Assembly (NCBI RefSeq): GCF_000003815.2
Contig: NC_049982.1
Coordinates: 6,515,216-6,579,215, forward strand
Direction of reading: 5' to 3'
Length of the DNA stretch: 64,000 bases
DNA from: Branchiostoma floridae
Lineage: Eukaryota; Chordata; Leptocardii; Amphioxiformes; Branchiostomatidae
The position numbers and the translations under genes are program-made. Position 1 is the first letter of the stretch. Each line of letters starts with the position of its first letter. Positions 12,301 through 21,114 of the stretch are shown in pieces. The notes below the pieces were generated by a model that ran no database searches, had not been told where the DNA came from, and saw nothing but the letters and a program-made list of their open reading frames with translations.

Positions 12301-14508
12301 TTGCCTCTTTTGAGGAACGTTTTGTATTCCCTTGTCCGCGTGCAAGAGGTCATGGTGGTTCATTATCATAGATCTATTCACCGTCGATCACACGAGGCTC
12401 GCTTATATGTGAGGGGAACAGGTTTTGGGCGAAAAATACGCAAGAACATCTTAAGATCTTAAAATCAGCCGACCTTCCTGCGATCGCGAAGTACGTCCGA
12501 AGATCGTATATAATGTGAGGCGGGTATGACCCTTCTTCTCTCCGATCTCTTCAGTCTCAGTAGCTACTACTGCAAACCAACTCATACTCAAGCTTAGACT
12601 CTGCAGAGTTGGCCCTCGGTCCATATCTTCTGGTCCTTGGCCTCCTGGCTGTGTTTCCATCAGACCACAACCGGGCATTATGGTATCGTCTGGACTTGTC
12701 AACTGTTACTGGTTAAAGTGATATCGCCGAGTCAAGGCAGTGAGAGTGTCAGACCTAAGGCTGTTGCGCCAGTCAGACTTGATCAACTTCATATGACTTA
12801 ACCCTCTCTCACACTCTGCAGTCGACAATGGGAAGAGCAATCACCATCCAGATGAAAGATAACAGATGGCTCTGCCGCCTTCATATCAGACTTCTCTTGT
12901 CCCATCCTCCTTCCTTGTGTCAGAACTGCGACGTTTCAGGTTGCGCACTGCGCTACGTATACCTGGCCATGGGTTTAGAATTAAGTTGCGCGAAGCTAAC
13001 TGTGATTGCATTAATTTTGCAAGTGTGCAAGTGGGTATTTCGAGCACTGGCCAGGAATATATTTGTGCAACAGATATGTTTTAGTGATTATGATTTAAGG
13101 TACACACGTATAAGGTCGGCGTTACTGTGATGATATATTGTCTTCAGGACCAATGGGACAAACACGGGACGACGAAGTTCAGCAAGCTCAGAATCCAGTT
13201 TGATACGTCCAAGGTCGAGGTTATCGGAGATGACTACACCTTTGCTCAAACCACAGGTAGTTCACATATTTTACCTTACAATAAGATTGTAAGTTGTAAT
13301 ACGACTCGTAAGTAGTGCTTAAATGTTAATTACCCATGGATGACCCATTGACTCGTAAGAATGTCTGAAGTCAATACGCCAAACAAGGAAAGAAGGACAA
13401 ATTTCTTTTTATTTTTGATCGTGTAGGATGGTTGACGGTATCGGTCAACATTTTGTTGGTCCAACAATTGTTCTATCATAATATATACTTTTAGCTAGAC
13501 TTGCTTAACTTTTGCCAATAAAGCCATTTTAGGTAACATATCTTTTCTAATGACCACAGGGCCCAATGATGTTGCTTACGGGCAAGCAGGCGACTGTTAT
13601 TCAGCGAAACGGGGATGTGCGAAGGGAACGTTCAAAGTGGATCTGACTGGGACGGGACTTGCGCTGGCACCAGAGGTCCACTGGGTCATGGCAAGGTATT
13701 GGCCAAACTATCTGAACATCAACGACATGCTTGTCTCGGAGGATAGAAAGGTTTGTCGCCGGTCTATAACTTATTGTTCTGTAATAACGTAAAGGTTTCC
13801 GCGCATCCATGCAGCAAAAGTTTTAAATTAAAACTGTATACTGGATCCACGGTATAATCTATCTCAAGATCTTAAAATATTATTAACAAGAAAAAGGTTT
13901 CCTGTCTCTCTACACCCTACAGTGCATTTAGTACCAACAGATTTTAGTGTTATTTATAAGTAATCAATGATTTGGTTTTTTTAGTTATTTGCCTATTAGT
14001 TAACAAACTTTGTTACTGCAAAATAAAATTTTCATGCATGCAAATATGATTCTAAAGCATTTCTGACAACATTCGTACCTTGTACAAACTTGCGTACCAA
14101 TAGGATGATGAGCAGATCCTTACTTGTCTTTCTCAACACATTTAATCTATGAAACTACCAAGTGTCAGAAATGATTACGGATTTGAATGTATTTTTTTCA
14201 CCGACTGAATCAGATAAACCAATTGTTGACGCGATGTAAACACATAGATTGGATTAGGCATTGCCGAAAGCCCTGCCTTAGCAACAACTTTATAATCACA
14301 TTTTCAGTTATTTTGTATAGCGAGCTCTATGATTCGTCGACTTTTAGGTCATAGAGCTAGTTCTCCTTTATATACTGCGTCTCTTTGATATGACAATTGA
14401 AATGTTTTTGTTTTTCAGGTTGCCTCTGGCCGATGTGGTGGATGGTGTGGTCGCTGCTGGCCCGAAGGAAGGAAAATATATCTGACACCCTCACAAGGTA
14501 AGACTTAG
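9337..14508 (+). CDS. Secreted GON-domain protein (six exons recognised)
   Basis: Exons by splice sites and frame are 9337-9418, 9744-9821, 10289-10533, 13148-13256, 13560-13750 and 14419-14497. Exon 1 starts MRCLLSVVITLLGVAMATSA, a clean signal peptide. Exon 2 encodes a short amphipathic segment (DLLQLLEELKQEID), possibly an oligomerising helix. Exons 3-6 form a GON domain, known from the C-terminus of ADAMTS9/20: DGEYTLYP, VYCHDM, PKEFLTLPSG and ENY in exon 3; FSKLRIQFD in exon 4; YGQAGDCYS and GTFKVDLTGTGL in exon 5; CGGWCGRCWP in exon 6. No metalloprotease or thrombospondin repeat is visible, so this is a stand-alone GON protein or a new fusion. Intron phases are 1, 1, 0, 1, 0, then 1. 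If exon 6 is not spliced, a TAG at 14506-14508 ends the protein after GKT. If spliced at 14498 it can join the CTLD exon at 20494 in frame. Its function is unknown; a secreted matrix or binding role is inference. Confidence 0.8.
10848..12530. mobile_element. Palindromic element inside GON intron 3
   Basis: Two inverted arms of about 645 bp (11017-11667 and 11886-12529) start and end with a catacccgcctcacatta motif. The loop (11668-11885, with 100 N at 11732-11831) repeats in direct orientation the segment at 10848-11016, including gattcgatcggaa, gagctctaaatgaca and ttcaggagtctt. The order is therefore X, arm, X, inverted arm. It has no long open frame and looks like a composite or nested non-autonomous DNA element. 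It enlarges the intron between the GON exons at 10533 and 13148. Confidence 0.85.
11732..11831. other. Assembly gap, 100 N
   Basis: A round-number gap in the loop of the palindromic element, probably a placeholder of unknown true size. Confidence 1.
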
Positions 14509-14521
14509 TACAACACGTTAA

Positions 14522-14650
14522 TCATAACGGCTCATTCTCATTGAAATGTTTGAATAGCCATATTTTAGGTTTGAAAAATAAACCAGTTAATTTTTGTCAA
14601 ACCTACCTGATTGTTAAGGTAATTCACTTTATCAACGATAACCAAAACTG
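14522..14650 (+). repeat. Dispersed repeat, also at 56650-56770
   Basis: The two places share gaaacctacctgattgtt or caaacctacctgattgtt, preceded by aaaaataaa and followed by a diverged aaccataaccaaaa phrase. No coding content. Confidence 0.6.
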
Positions 14651-15526
14651 ACAGGTGATCAATAAGTCCTCGGCCTCATCCAGAAATGACAAGCACAACT
14701 CAGATTTTGAGGCACAACTTCATAGTATGAAGCCTTCTATCAATATCCCCCAAATTACAAATCATTGGAGTCATTACTTTCCCGGCATTCGTTTTTTCTA
14801 AATTAGGAGGTAAGTGGCGAGAAAAATAAGGGTGAAGTGTGATCAAACAATTTGACCCGTACACTTCAGGTCGCAGCTCAATTGTCCACTTTTTTTTCGT
14901 TATCCCTTACCTAACGTTACTGGGTGTCGCCTACAAGGTAATGATCACAATAATTTGAATCTTGGTACACATTTATATAAGACTTTATACGTGTACGTGG
15001 GATTATCAATAAGTCCTCGGTTTTACCGAGAAATAATGAGCACAGCTCAGATTTCGAAGCATAGATGTCAAGTATAAAGTGTTATAAAAATATGTACCAA
15101 AATTCAAATTATTGTGATCTTCACTTTGCAGGCGACACCCAGTAATGTTAGGTAAGGGAGAAGGACAAAACGTGGACAATTGACCTGGCCTGACTGTGCG
15201 GGTCAACTTGCGCTGCTGGAAGTCAGACACCCAATTGTTTTGCTTGAAATAGGAAGAGAATCATTATCAAACATTTCGACAATGTCTTTTCTTAATTTAC
15301 AGCATGGGGAACTCGACCCACACATGTCTGATCACAATTCACACCACTTTTTTCTCGCCACTTACCTTCTGATTTGCAAAAATGGAATGCCTGTAAAGTA
15401 ATTACTGCAATGATTTGAAATTTGGTGGGTATTGATAAAAGGCTTCATACTATGATGTTGTGCCTGAAAATTTGAGTTGTGCTTATCATTTCTGGGTGAG
15501 GCCGAGAACTTATTGATCACCCCTCG
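14651..15526. mobile_element. Fold-back (palindromic) repeat element
   Basis: The left end aggtgatcaataagtcctcg pairs with the right end at 15505-15525. Inner parts also pair: ctaacgttactgggtgtcgc near 14910 with its complement near 15130, and the phrase around agcacaactcagatttt with 15465-15490. A third partial copy in direct orientation (caataagtcctcggttttac) sits at 15009 in the centre. It has no protein-coding frame and looks like a non-autonomous DNA element. Confidence 0.8.
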
Positions 15527-15559
15527 TATATAGACTCCGTTCAAGCAGAACTTCTGCCA

Positions 15560-17560
15560 CCTACTCTTCTCCTACCTGTTTACCAAAATCTGGAAACACG
15601 AGGTTATACCTCAAGACCTCAAGGCCTAATCTTCAAGATCCCCAAGAAGGGAGTTCGTAGTTACTGTATAAGGGGTATAACTCTTTTGTCCATCTCCAGC
15701 AAAGTGCAGAATCCTTCTCTGAAGGATTGAAAGTTGTTGTGTTGTGTTCCCTGACTCGATGTAGTTCTCTGTTGACTACAATTGAACACTGGAACACTGT
15801 TTGAGCGGACTAAGTTTTAATCTACTTTGCTTTTCACATGTGGTCTCCCGTAGTGATACAAAAGTGAGGCCAGTGGAAATAGTTCTATCCAAGGCCTTAT
15901 AAGTACAGGTCTTGTCTGATGATACTATCTGGATTATGTACTATTGACTCCAGACTAAGGGAAGAAAACACAAGCAGGTTCCCGAAAAGGCAGCGGCTGC
16001 TCGGATCAATTTTTCACTGAGGAGCATCATTGACGAGTGTATTGAATGGAATACCCCCTTGCTTTTAGTAACTCTATTGACTTCCAGAAAACATTCGATA
16101 GTGTGCATAGGTAAAGCCTCTGGAAGATCCCGTGGGCATACGGTATTACACACAATATAGTTACTAAATATAAACCTTCTACAAGCACTTTAAATGCAGT
16201 GTCATTACAGAGAACAGCCTGACCAAATCGTTCCTTGTCGACTCTGGTGTTAGACAGGGGTGAATTCTCTCCCCAGTTCTGTTCCTAATCACTTAAAATT
16301 GAAGGGGTAATGAGAGAAACTACATCTGACTGTCCACAGGGTATCAGATGGACTCCTACCAAGTACTTTTAGGACCTTGACTTTGCAGATGACTTGGCTG
16401 TCTTAGCATCCATACGTACCTTACCACAGGAAAAGACTGAGTGAAAGGGGTTAACTGGATTTTACATTAACAAAAGGAAGACTCAAGCTATGTACATAAA
16501 CACTCCTACAATCCCTCCCATCAGTATAGAGGGAGAGTCCCTGGAAGGCGTAGGAGTATTCACGTACCTGGGAAGTGTTATGAGTACACAGAATGGTGCA
16601 CAGAAAGACATTAGAAGTCTCCAGACAAAGCTGGGGGTTCCTTCAGCCAGTTGCAAACCATTTGGTAGTCTAACCAGTACAGTCTCAAAACCAAAATAAG
16701 GCTCTACAACAGTAAGGCTATGTTGATTTGATTATATGGATGACATCCGCATCAATTTTCAGTAGTATCAAAAAATAAAAAAAATAGGTTTCAACCATAC
16801 TGTAAATCGACAAAGCTGCTTCAAAATAAGCAAATATATGCTGTGGACTGCAAAAACAAATATCAGAAAACTTACACTAATGTCATAGAATATTCCATGG
16901 TCAAAGAAGATGTAAAAGAACATGAAGAATCTATTGTTCATTATAGCATATTCTCTGTGTTCAGTCATTTTTCAACCTTGGCGACTTAGATTTTCCAATG
17001 AACTTAGCTTTCACAACTTTTTTTATCAAACTTTTTATATTCGCACGCTCGCATCAGTTTTTGAGTATAATCAAATCAACATGGCCTAACGTCCAAACAG
17101 TGAATTTATGGACCCGAGAGTTGGCCGGCCACTAAGACAGATATGAGGAAGTTAGATGCAATTTCTAAAATAACTGACTCAGGAAAATATGCAATTGTAT
17201 CCTCTGGCCTAATAAGATAACAAAAAATGAAGAACTGCACAGGAAAACTGGTTGTAGAAGACTAACAATTTGAAAAGAAACCATGCACAAGAGACTGGAA
17301 TGGCTTGGTCATGTAATGAGAATTGCAGACAACAGAATTCGAAAAGTTGCCCTTTACCGGAACCCCGATGGGAAAAGGTAAAGAAAAGAAGAAGACCAAA
17401 AACACGTGGAGCAGAAACAGTGTCCATGGGGCCCCCCCTGGCAGTCAGCACAGACTGTAGCGCAGGACAGACCCATAAGGAAGAAAAAAGTCATGGCCTT
17501 ATGTCTCGCAAGGGATGAAGAGGATACATACAACTGGTGACTATGGGCTAAGTAAAGGAC
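15560..17560 (+). pseudogene. Degenerate non-LTR retrotransposon reverse transcriptase
   Basis: Several frames together give reverse-transcriptase motifs in the right order: LFTKIWKHEVIPQDLK near 15570, LIDFQKTFDSVHR near 16070, LDFADDLAVLASI near 16378 (the FADD catalytic motif), FTYLGSV near 16558, and a MAWSGHVMR-like C-terminal motif near 17295. Many stops and frameshifts break it, and a MITE (16713-17089) sits inside it. It is a dead element of the common animal endonuclease/RT class. No functional protein is predicted. Confidence 0.8.
16713..17089. mobile_element. MITE inserted in the dead RT element
   Basis: Terminal inverted repeats of about 24 bp: left taaggctatgttgatttgat continuing tata, and right the complement of ttaggccatgttgatttgat continuing tata. 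The interior is AT-rich and non-coding. A TA target is plausible. It splits the RT pseudogene between its LYNSK-like motif and the C-terminal part, so it is younger than that element. Confidence 0.8.
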
Positions 17561-17989
17561 ATGTCAATGGAATGTAGTCTTTAAAACCTAGTCTTTAAAA
17601 CCTAGTACATGTGATTATGTTTTGAAACTCACAGCCAAATGTTACTTATATGCCAGTGTTAAGTAGGCTTCCACCCATGGACCTAGCTTTTGGAATGGTC
17701 ACGCTGCAAGAAACAATGAATCGCTTGGATCACTTGGCACTTTCATTTGACCAAACTGTGCCATAGCTACCATCGTAGCAGACACTCATTGCACTTGATC
17801 AAACCCTACTACATTTAAAGCCTGGACCATTTCTGAGATACGGATGCATCCGACTGGATCTGGTGAGATCCACTCGGCTTCGGTCAAGCATTACCTGCAC
17901 TTCTGACAGAACCTGAACTCAACTGTGCATACAGTACCTGCCCAGCTGACAGGACCTGATTTGATCCATTCGTCCATGTACTACCATCC

Positions 17990-19525
17990 AACCTGACCTG
18001 AGTAGTTATGGATGGCCAGCATTCAGATTGGTGTAATATTCGCGCAGGCGTACCACAGGGTTCTATATTAGGCCCCCTCTTATTTCTTGTTTACATCAAT
18101 GATATGGTGGACGATTTATCATCTTGCCCGTTTCTCTTTACAGATGATAGTTCTTTAGTAGATATAGTGGATAGCCCAACCAAAACTGCGTCAAGTCTAA
18201 ATTCTGATCTTAGTAAGATATCATCTTGGGCTTCCACGTGGCTTATGAAACTGAATCCTTTAAAAACTGACGAAATGTGTTTTTCCAGGAAAATTGATCC
18301 CCCTTGCCATCCTCCCCTTTTTCTTGACAACTGTGTCATTCAATCTGTAAAAGACCACAAGCACATTGGTGTTTTTCTCACGTCCACCATGTCTTGGGAA
18401 AAACATATTACACACATGATTGCCAAAGTATCAAAACGTGTGTCCACACTGAACAAACTTAAATTCAAATTGCCACGACATGTACTCGAAGTTATCTACA
18501 AGTCCTTTATTCGTCCACTTCTTGAGTACGCCGACATAGTATGGCATGGCTGCACTATATCGGACTCCCGACGTATAGAGAGAGTACAATATGAGTGCTC
18601 ACTCACAGTATCAGGTGCTGTGAGAGGATCCTCATATTTGTCACTCCTTTCTGAACTTGGGTGGGAAAAACTGTCTGACCGTCGCCATATTCACTCTTTG
18701 TCAATGTTTCATAAAATTGTTCATGGTCACAGTCGTCAGTATCTTCAGGAGTTGATCACTCCTGAAGTCTCTGCCTCTACTCCCTACAACCTTCGTAACA
18801 AACACAATTTACAGCCACCGACTTGTACCACAACTCGTTACCAAAGGTCCTTTATTCCGTATTCTACATATCACTGGAATGGTCTTGATATAGCTGTAAG
18901 GTCATTTAATCCTTCAACATTCAAAAACTACTTAATAAAATTGGTTCGCCCTTCCCCTAACACACATTTTAGTCACGGCCCCAGGTACGCCTGCGTCTTA
19001 CTCACACGCCTCCGCATCGGGACCTGTAGTTTGAACTTTAGCTTATATACACGTAATTTAGTCGATAGTCCTTCTTGTAGCTGTGGCTCCCGATGTGAAA
19101 GCGTTGTCCACTATTTATTGTACTGCCCAAACTACAACCAACTTAGAAAAACCCTTCTCTGCAATCTTCAAGGCCTTTTAACCCTTGATTTGAAAACTAT
19201 GTCTGACCCAGTCTTAACTCAGGGGTTCACCCACTTTACCAACAGAAACAAATAACCATATTATGCAGATTACACAGACATACATACTCCAGACCAACCG
19301 TTTTCAAACTGATTGAACATTTTGCTTTAAATCTTGTATGTATATTTATTTATTGGATCCGTCACTCCACTGCTGTACTACTGCTTTATTTGATCTCACA
19401 TTGTTTTGTCCTTTGTTTATTTTATTTTCAAATGTCCTAGTGGTAATGTTAATATTAGCTTTGCTAGAGTGCATTTACCACTGTGTCTTGTCTTATATGT
19501 ATACCAATAAAAAAATAAACCTGAC
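17990..19525 (+). mobile_element. 5'-truncated non-LTR retrotransposon with 8-bp TSD
   Basis: The target-site duplication aacctgac is at 17990-17997 and 19518-19525. The element between them ends in an A-rich tail (accaataaaaaaataa), as expected for target-primed reverse transcription. The host sequence around it carries an older direct repeat (17908-17950 and 19527-19570, both beginning near acctgaactcaa). Confidence 0.85.
18008..19255 (+). CDS. Reverse transcriptase C-terminal part of the truncated LINE
   Basis: This open frame of 415 codons has RT motifs GVPQGSILGPLLFLVYINDM (about residues 14-33), then FTDDSS in place of the usual FADDTS (both catalytic Asp kept), then LNPLKTDEM. The C-terminal region has a CSCGS plus HYLLYCPNY Cys-His arrangement typical of the Jockey/CR1-like non-LTR group. 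The N-terminal fingers and the endonuclease are missing, so the element cannot move by itself. The first ATG is only where the frame opens. The intact frame suggests a fairly recent insertion. Confidence 0.85.
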   Translation: MDGQHSDWCNIRAGVPQGSILGPLLFLVYINDMVDDLSSCPFLFTDDSSLVDIVDSPTKTASSLNSDLSKISSWASTWLMKLNPLKTDEMCFSRKIDPPCHPPLFLDNCVIQSVKDHKHIGVFLTSTMSWEKHITHMIAKVSKRVSTLNKLKFKLPRHVLEVIYKSFIRPLLEYADIVWHGCTISDSRRIERVQYECSLTVSGAVRGSSYLSLLSELGWEKLSDRRHIHSLSMFHKIVHGHSRQYLQELITPEVSASTPYNLRNKHNLQPPTCTTTRYQRSFIPYSTYHWNGLDIAVRSFNPSTFKNYLIKLVRPSPNTHFSHGPRYACVLLTRLRIGTCSLNFSLYTRNLVDSPSCSCGSRCESVVHYLLYCPNYNQLRKTLLCNLQGLLTLDLKTMSDPVLTQGFTHFTNRNK

Positions 19526-20493
19526 ATCGGCACCTGAACTCAAGTCTTGCATACAATGCCTGCACAGCAGGTAGCACACTAGCTACAGAAAATACTAGTT
19601 GTTACATTGTCTCATAACAGTAATGTCACACATAAATACATCTCAAGCTTTAATGTTGATAACATTGTGAAAAAAATGTTGCTGTCTCTTTTCACAAAAT
19701 GCATACTAGACAATTGTAACCTCAACTTACTTCCATACATCTCTTCCACAGTTTTGTTTCCAAAGACATATCATTGAAGATGACAAGAAAAAGTACAATT
19801 ACATTACTATACAAGTCCTTGTTAATCTCCTTAATATGATTTACTCTACTTTTACGTTGAAACAAGTTACAAAACACAGATGGAAACTGGCATTACAACT
19901 TACTTTATTATAAATCAAACATTTAACACTCCACAGTACACAAATAGAAGTCCATTTCACTCTGCACTTCAACTCCATCGATTACCATTATGCCAAATTC
20001 TGTACTTTCACTCGTTCAACCATACTCTACCAGTGTGGTCACCAACCAATCATTCACAAACTCCATTTCATTGTTGCCATCATTTGAGGCTGCATTGCCA
20101 GCTTTTAAAAAGTATTTCTTGTTTAATTGTTTGTTCATTACAAGGCCACGCGACCACTTCTGTGCAGTGAACTTAATAGAATGCAATGGGAAAAATTATT
20201 GAACTAAGAGACATCGGTGACCATTGATTGGTTTGAAGGCTTGGAGATTGAATACGGACATGAAACAAATCGCATTTGTACAAAATTCTAAGTTTGTTAA
20301 TGACGATTCCTAGACCCTAGTGATGATTAGCATAATTAGATGCTAATTATATCAATAAAGATCTGACTTGCATAGACAATGTGGGAATTTCATAAATCCC
20401 CTTAATCCGCTGCGTTCCATCTGTGTACCTTTAGTGTTTTATCTCATACCTAGTTTTCTTGCAGTGACAGGGTCATTTTCTGGTTAGTTTTAG

Positions 20494-20892
20494 ACTGTCC
20501 TCCAGGATACACTCGGCATATCAGGCACTGCTACAAGGCGTATGGCCTTAAGAACTCATTTAGTGACGCTGAAAAAACATGTGAGGATTACGGCGGTACA
20601 TTGGCCATGCCTCGGGACATAAGGACTCAGGAGTTCCTGAGGAATCTGAGGAACCAAGTTGACACGACTGCATGGTTCTGGCTTGGGTTTCATGATCAGT
20701 TTCAGGAGGGAGACTGGGTGTACATGGATGGGACATCACTTGGAAACTACCAGCCTTGGTACCCGGGGGAACCAAACAGCCTGGACCACAACGAAAACTG
20801 CGGTATGATGTTTGAAGAAGCAAAAGGCGGCAGGTGGAATGACGTAGACTGCTCCAGGGAACAGATGTTCATCTGCCAGACATCTTCAGGAG
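20494..20892 (+). CDS. C-type lectin domain exon (possible GC donor)
   Basis: One exon encodes a complete CTLD of about 132 residues. It starts CPPGYTRHIRHCYKAYG, with the WLGF motif, then an EPN motif in PGEPNSLDHNENCG, then WNDVDC and a final FICQT. EPN plus WND are the calcium and mannose-type ligand residues, so calcium-dependent sugar binding is likely. The acceptor is tttttag before 20494; it enters in phase 1 and leaves in phase 1. The exon end is ag followed by gcaagt, a perfect-consensus GC donor; the paralogue at 62574 has ggtaag at this point. Without splicing it would read on to a stop after LDIKLV. It could be the last domain of the GON gene or belong to its own gene. Confidence 0.88.
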
Positions 20893-21103
20893 GCAAGTTT
20901 TTCTCTAATGAATTTGTGAATAGTTGGTTAGATATTAAGTTGGTGTAAGTTTAATGCAAGTCAAATGATATATCTACATTTAACCATCAGAAAAAGGATG
21001 ATGAGTCAGTCATTCCTTTTCCTATTGGTGAATGCAAATATAGTGGTATATGACCCAAGTCGTATTCTTGATTTTCAAAAGACATTTTCCTCAACTTTTC
21101 TAG

Positions 21104-21114
21104 GATCCACATAG
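21104..21114 (+). CDS. Terminal exon of the plus-strand lectin gene
   Basis: After a pyrimidine-rich acceptor (cttttctag), phase 1 reading gives Gly-Ser-Thr then TAG at 21112-21114. The homologous place in the inverted arm (38047-38066) is the terminal exon of the minus-strand gene with a different short tail. The shared position supports both calls. The exon is tiny, so this is a model rather than a proof. Confidence 0.55.
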
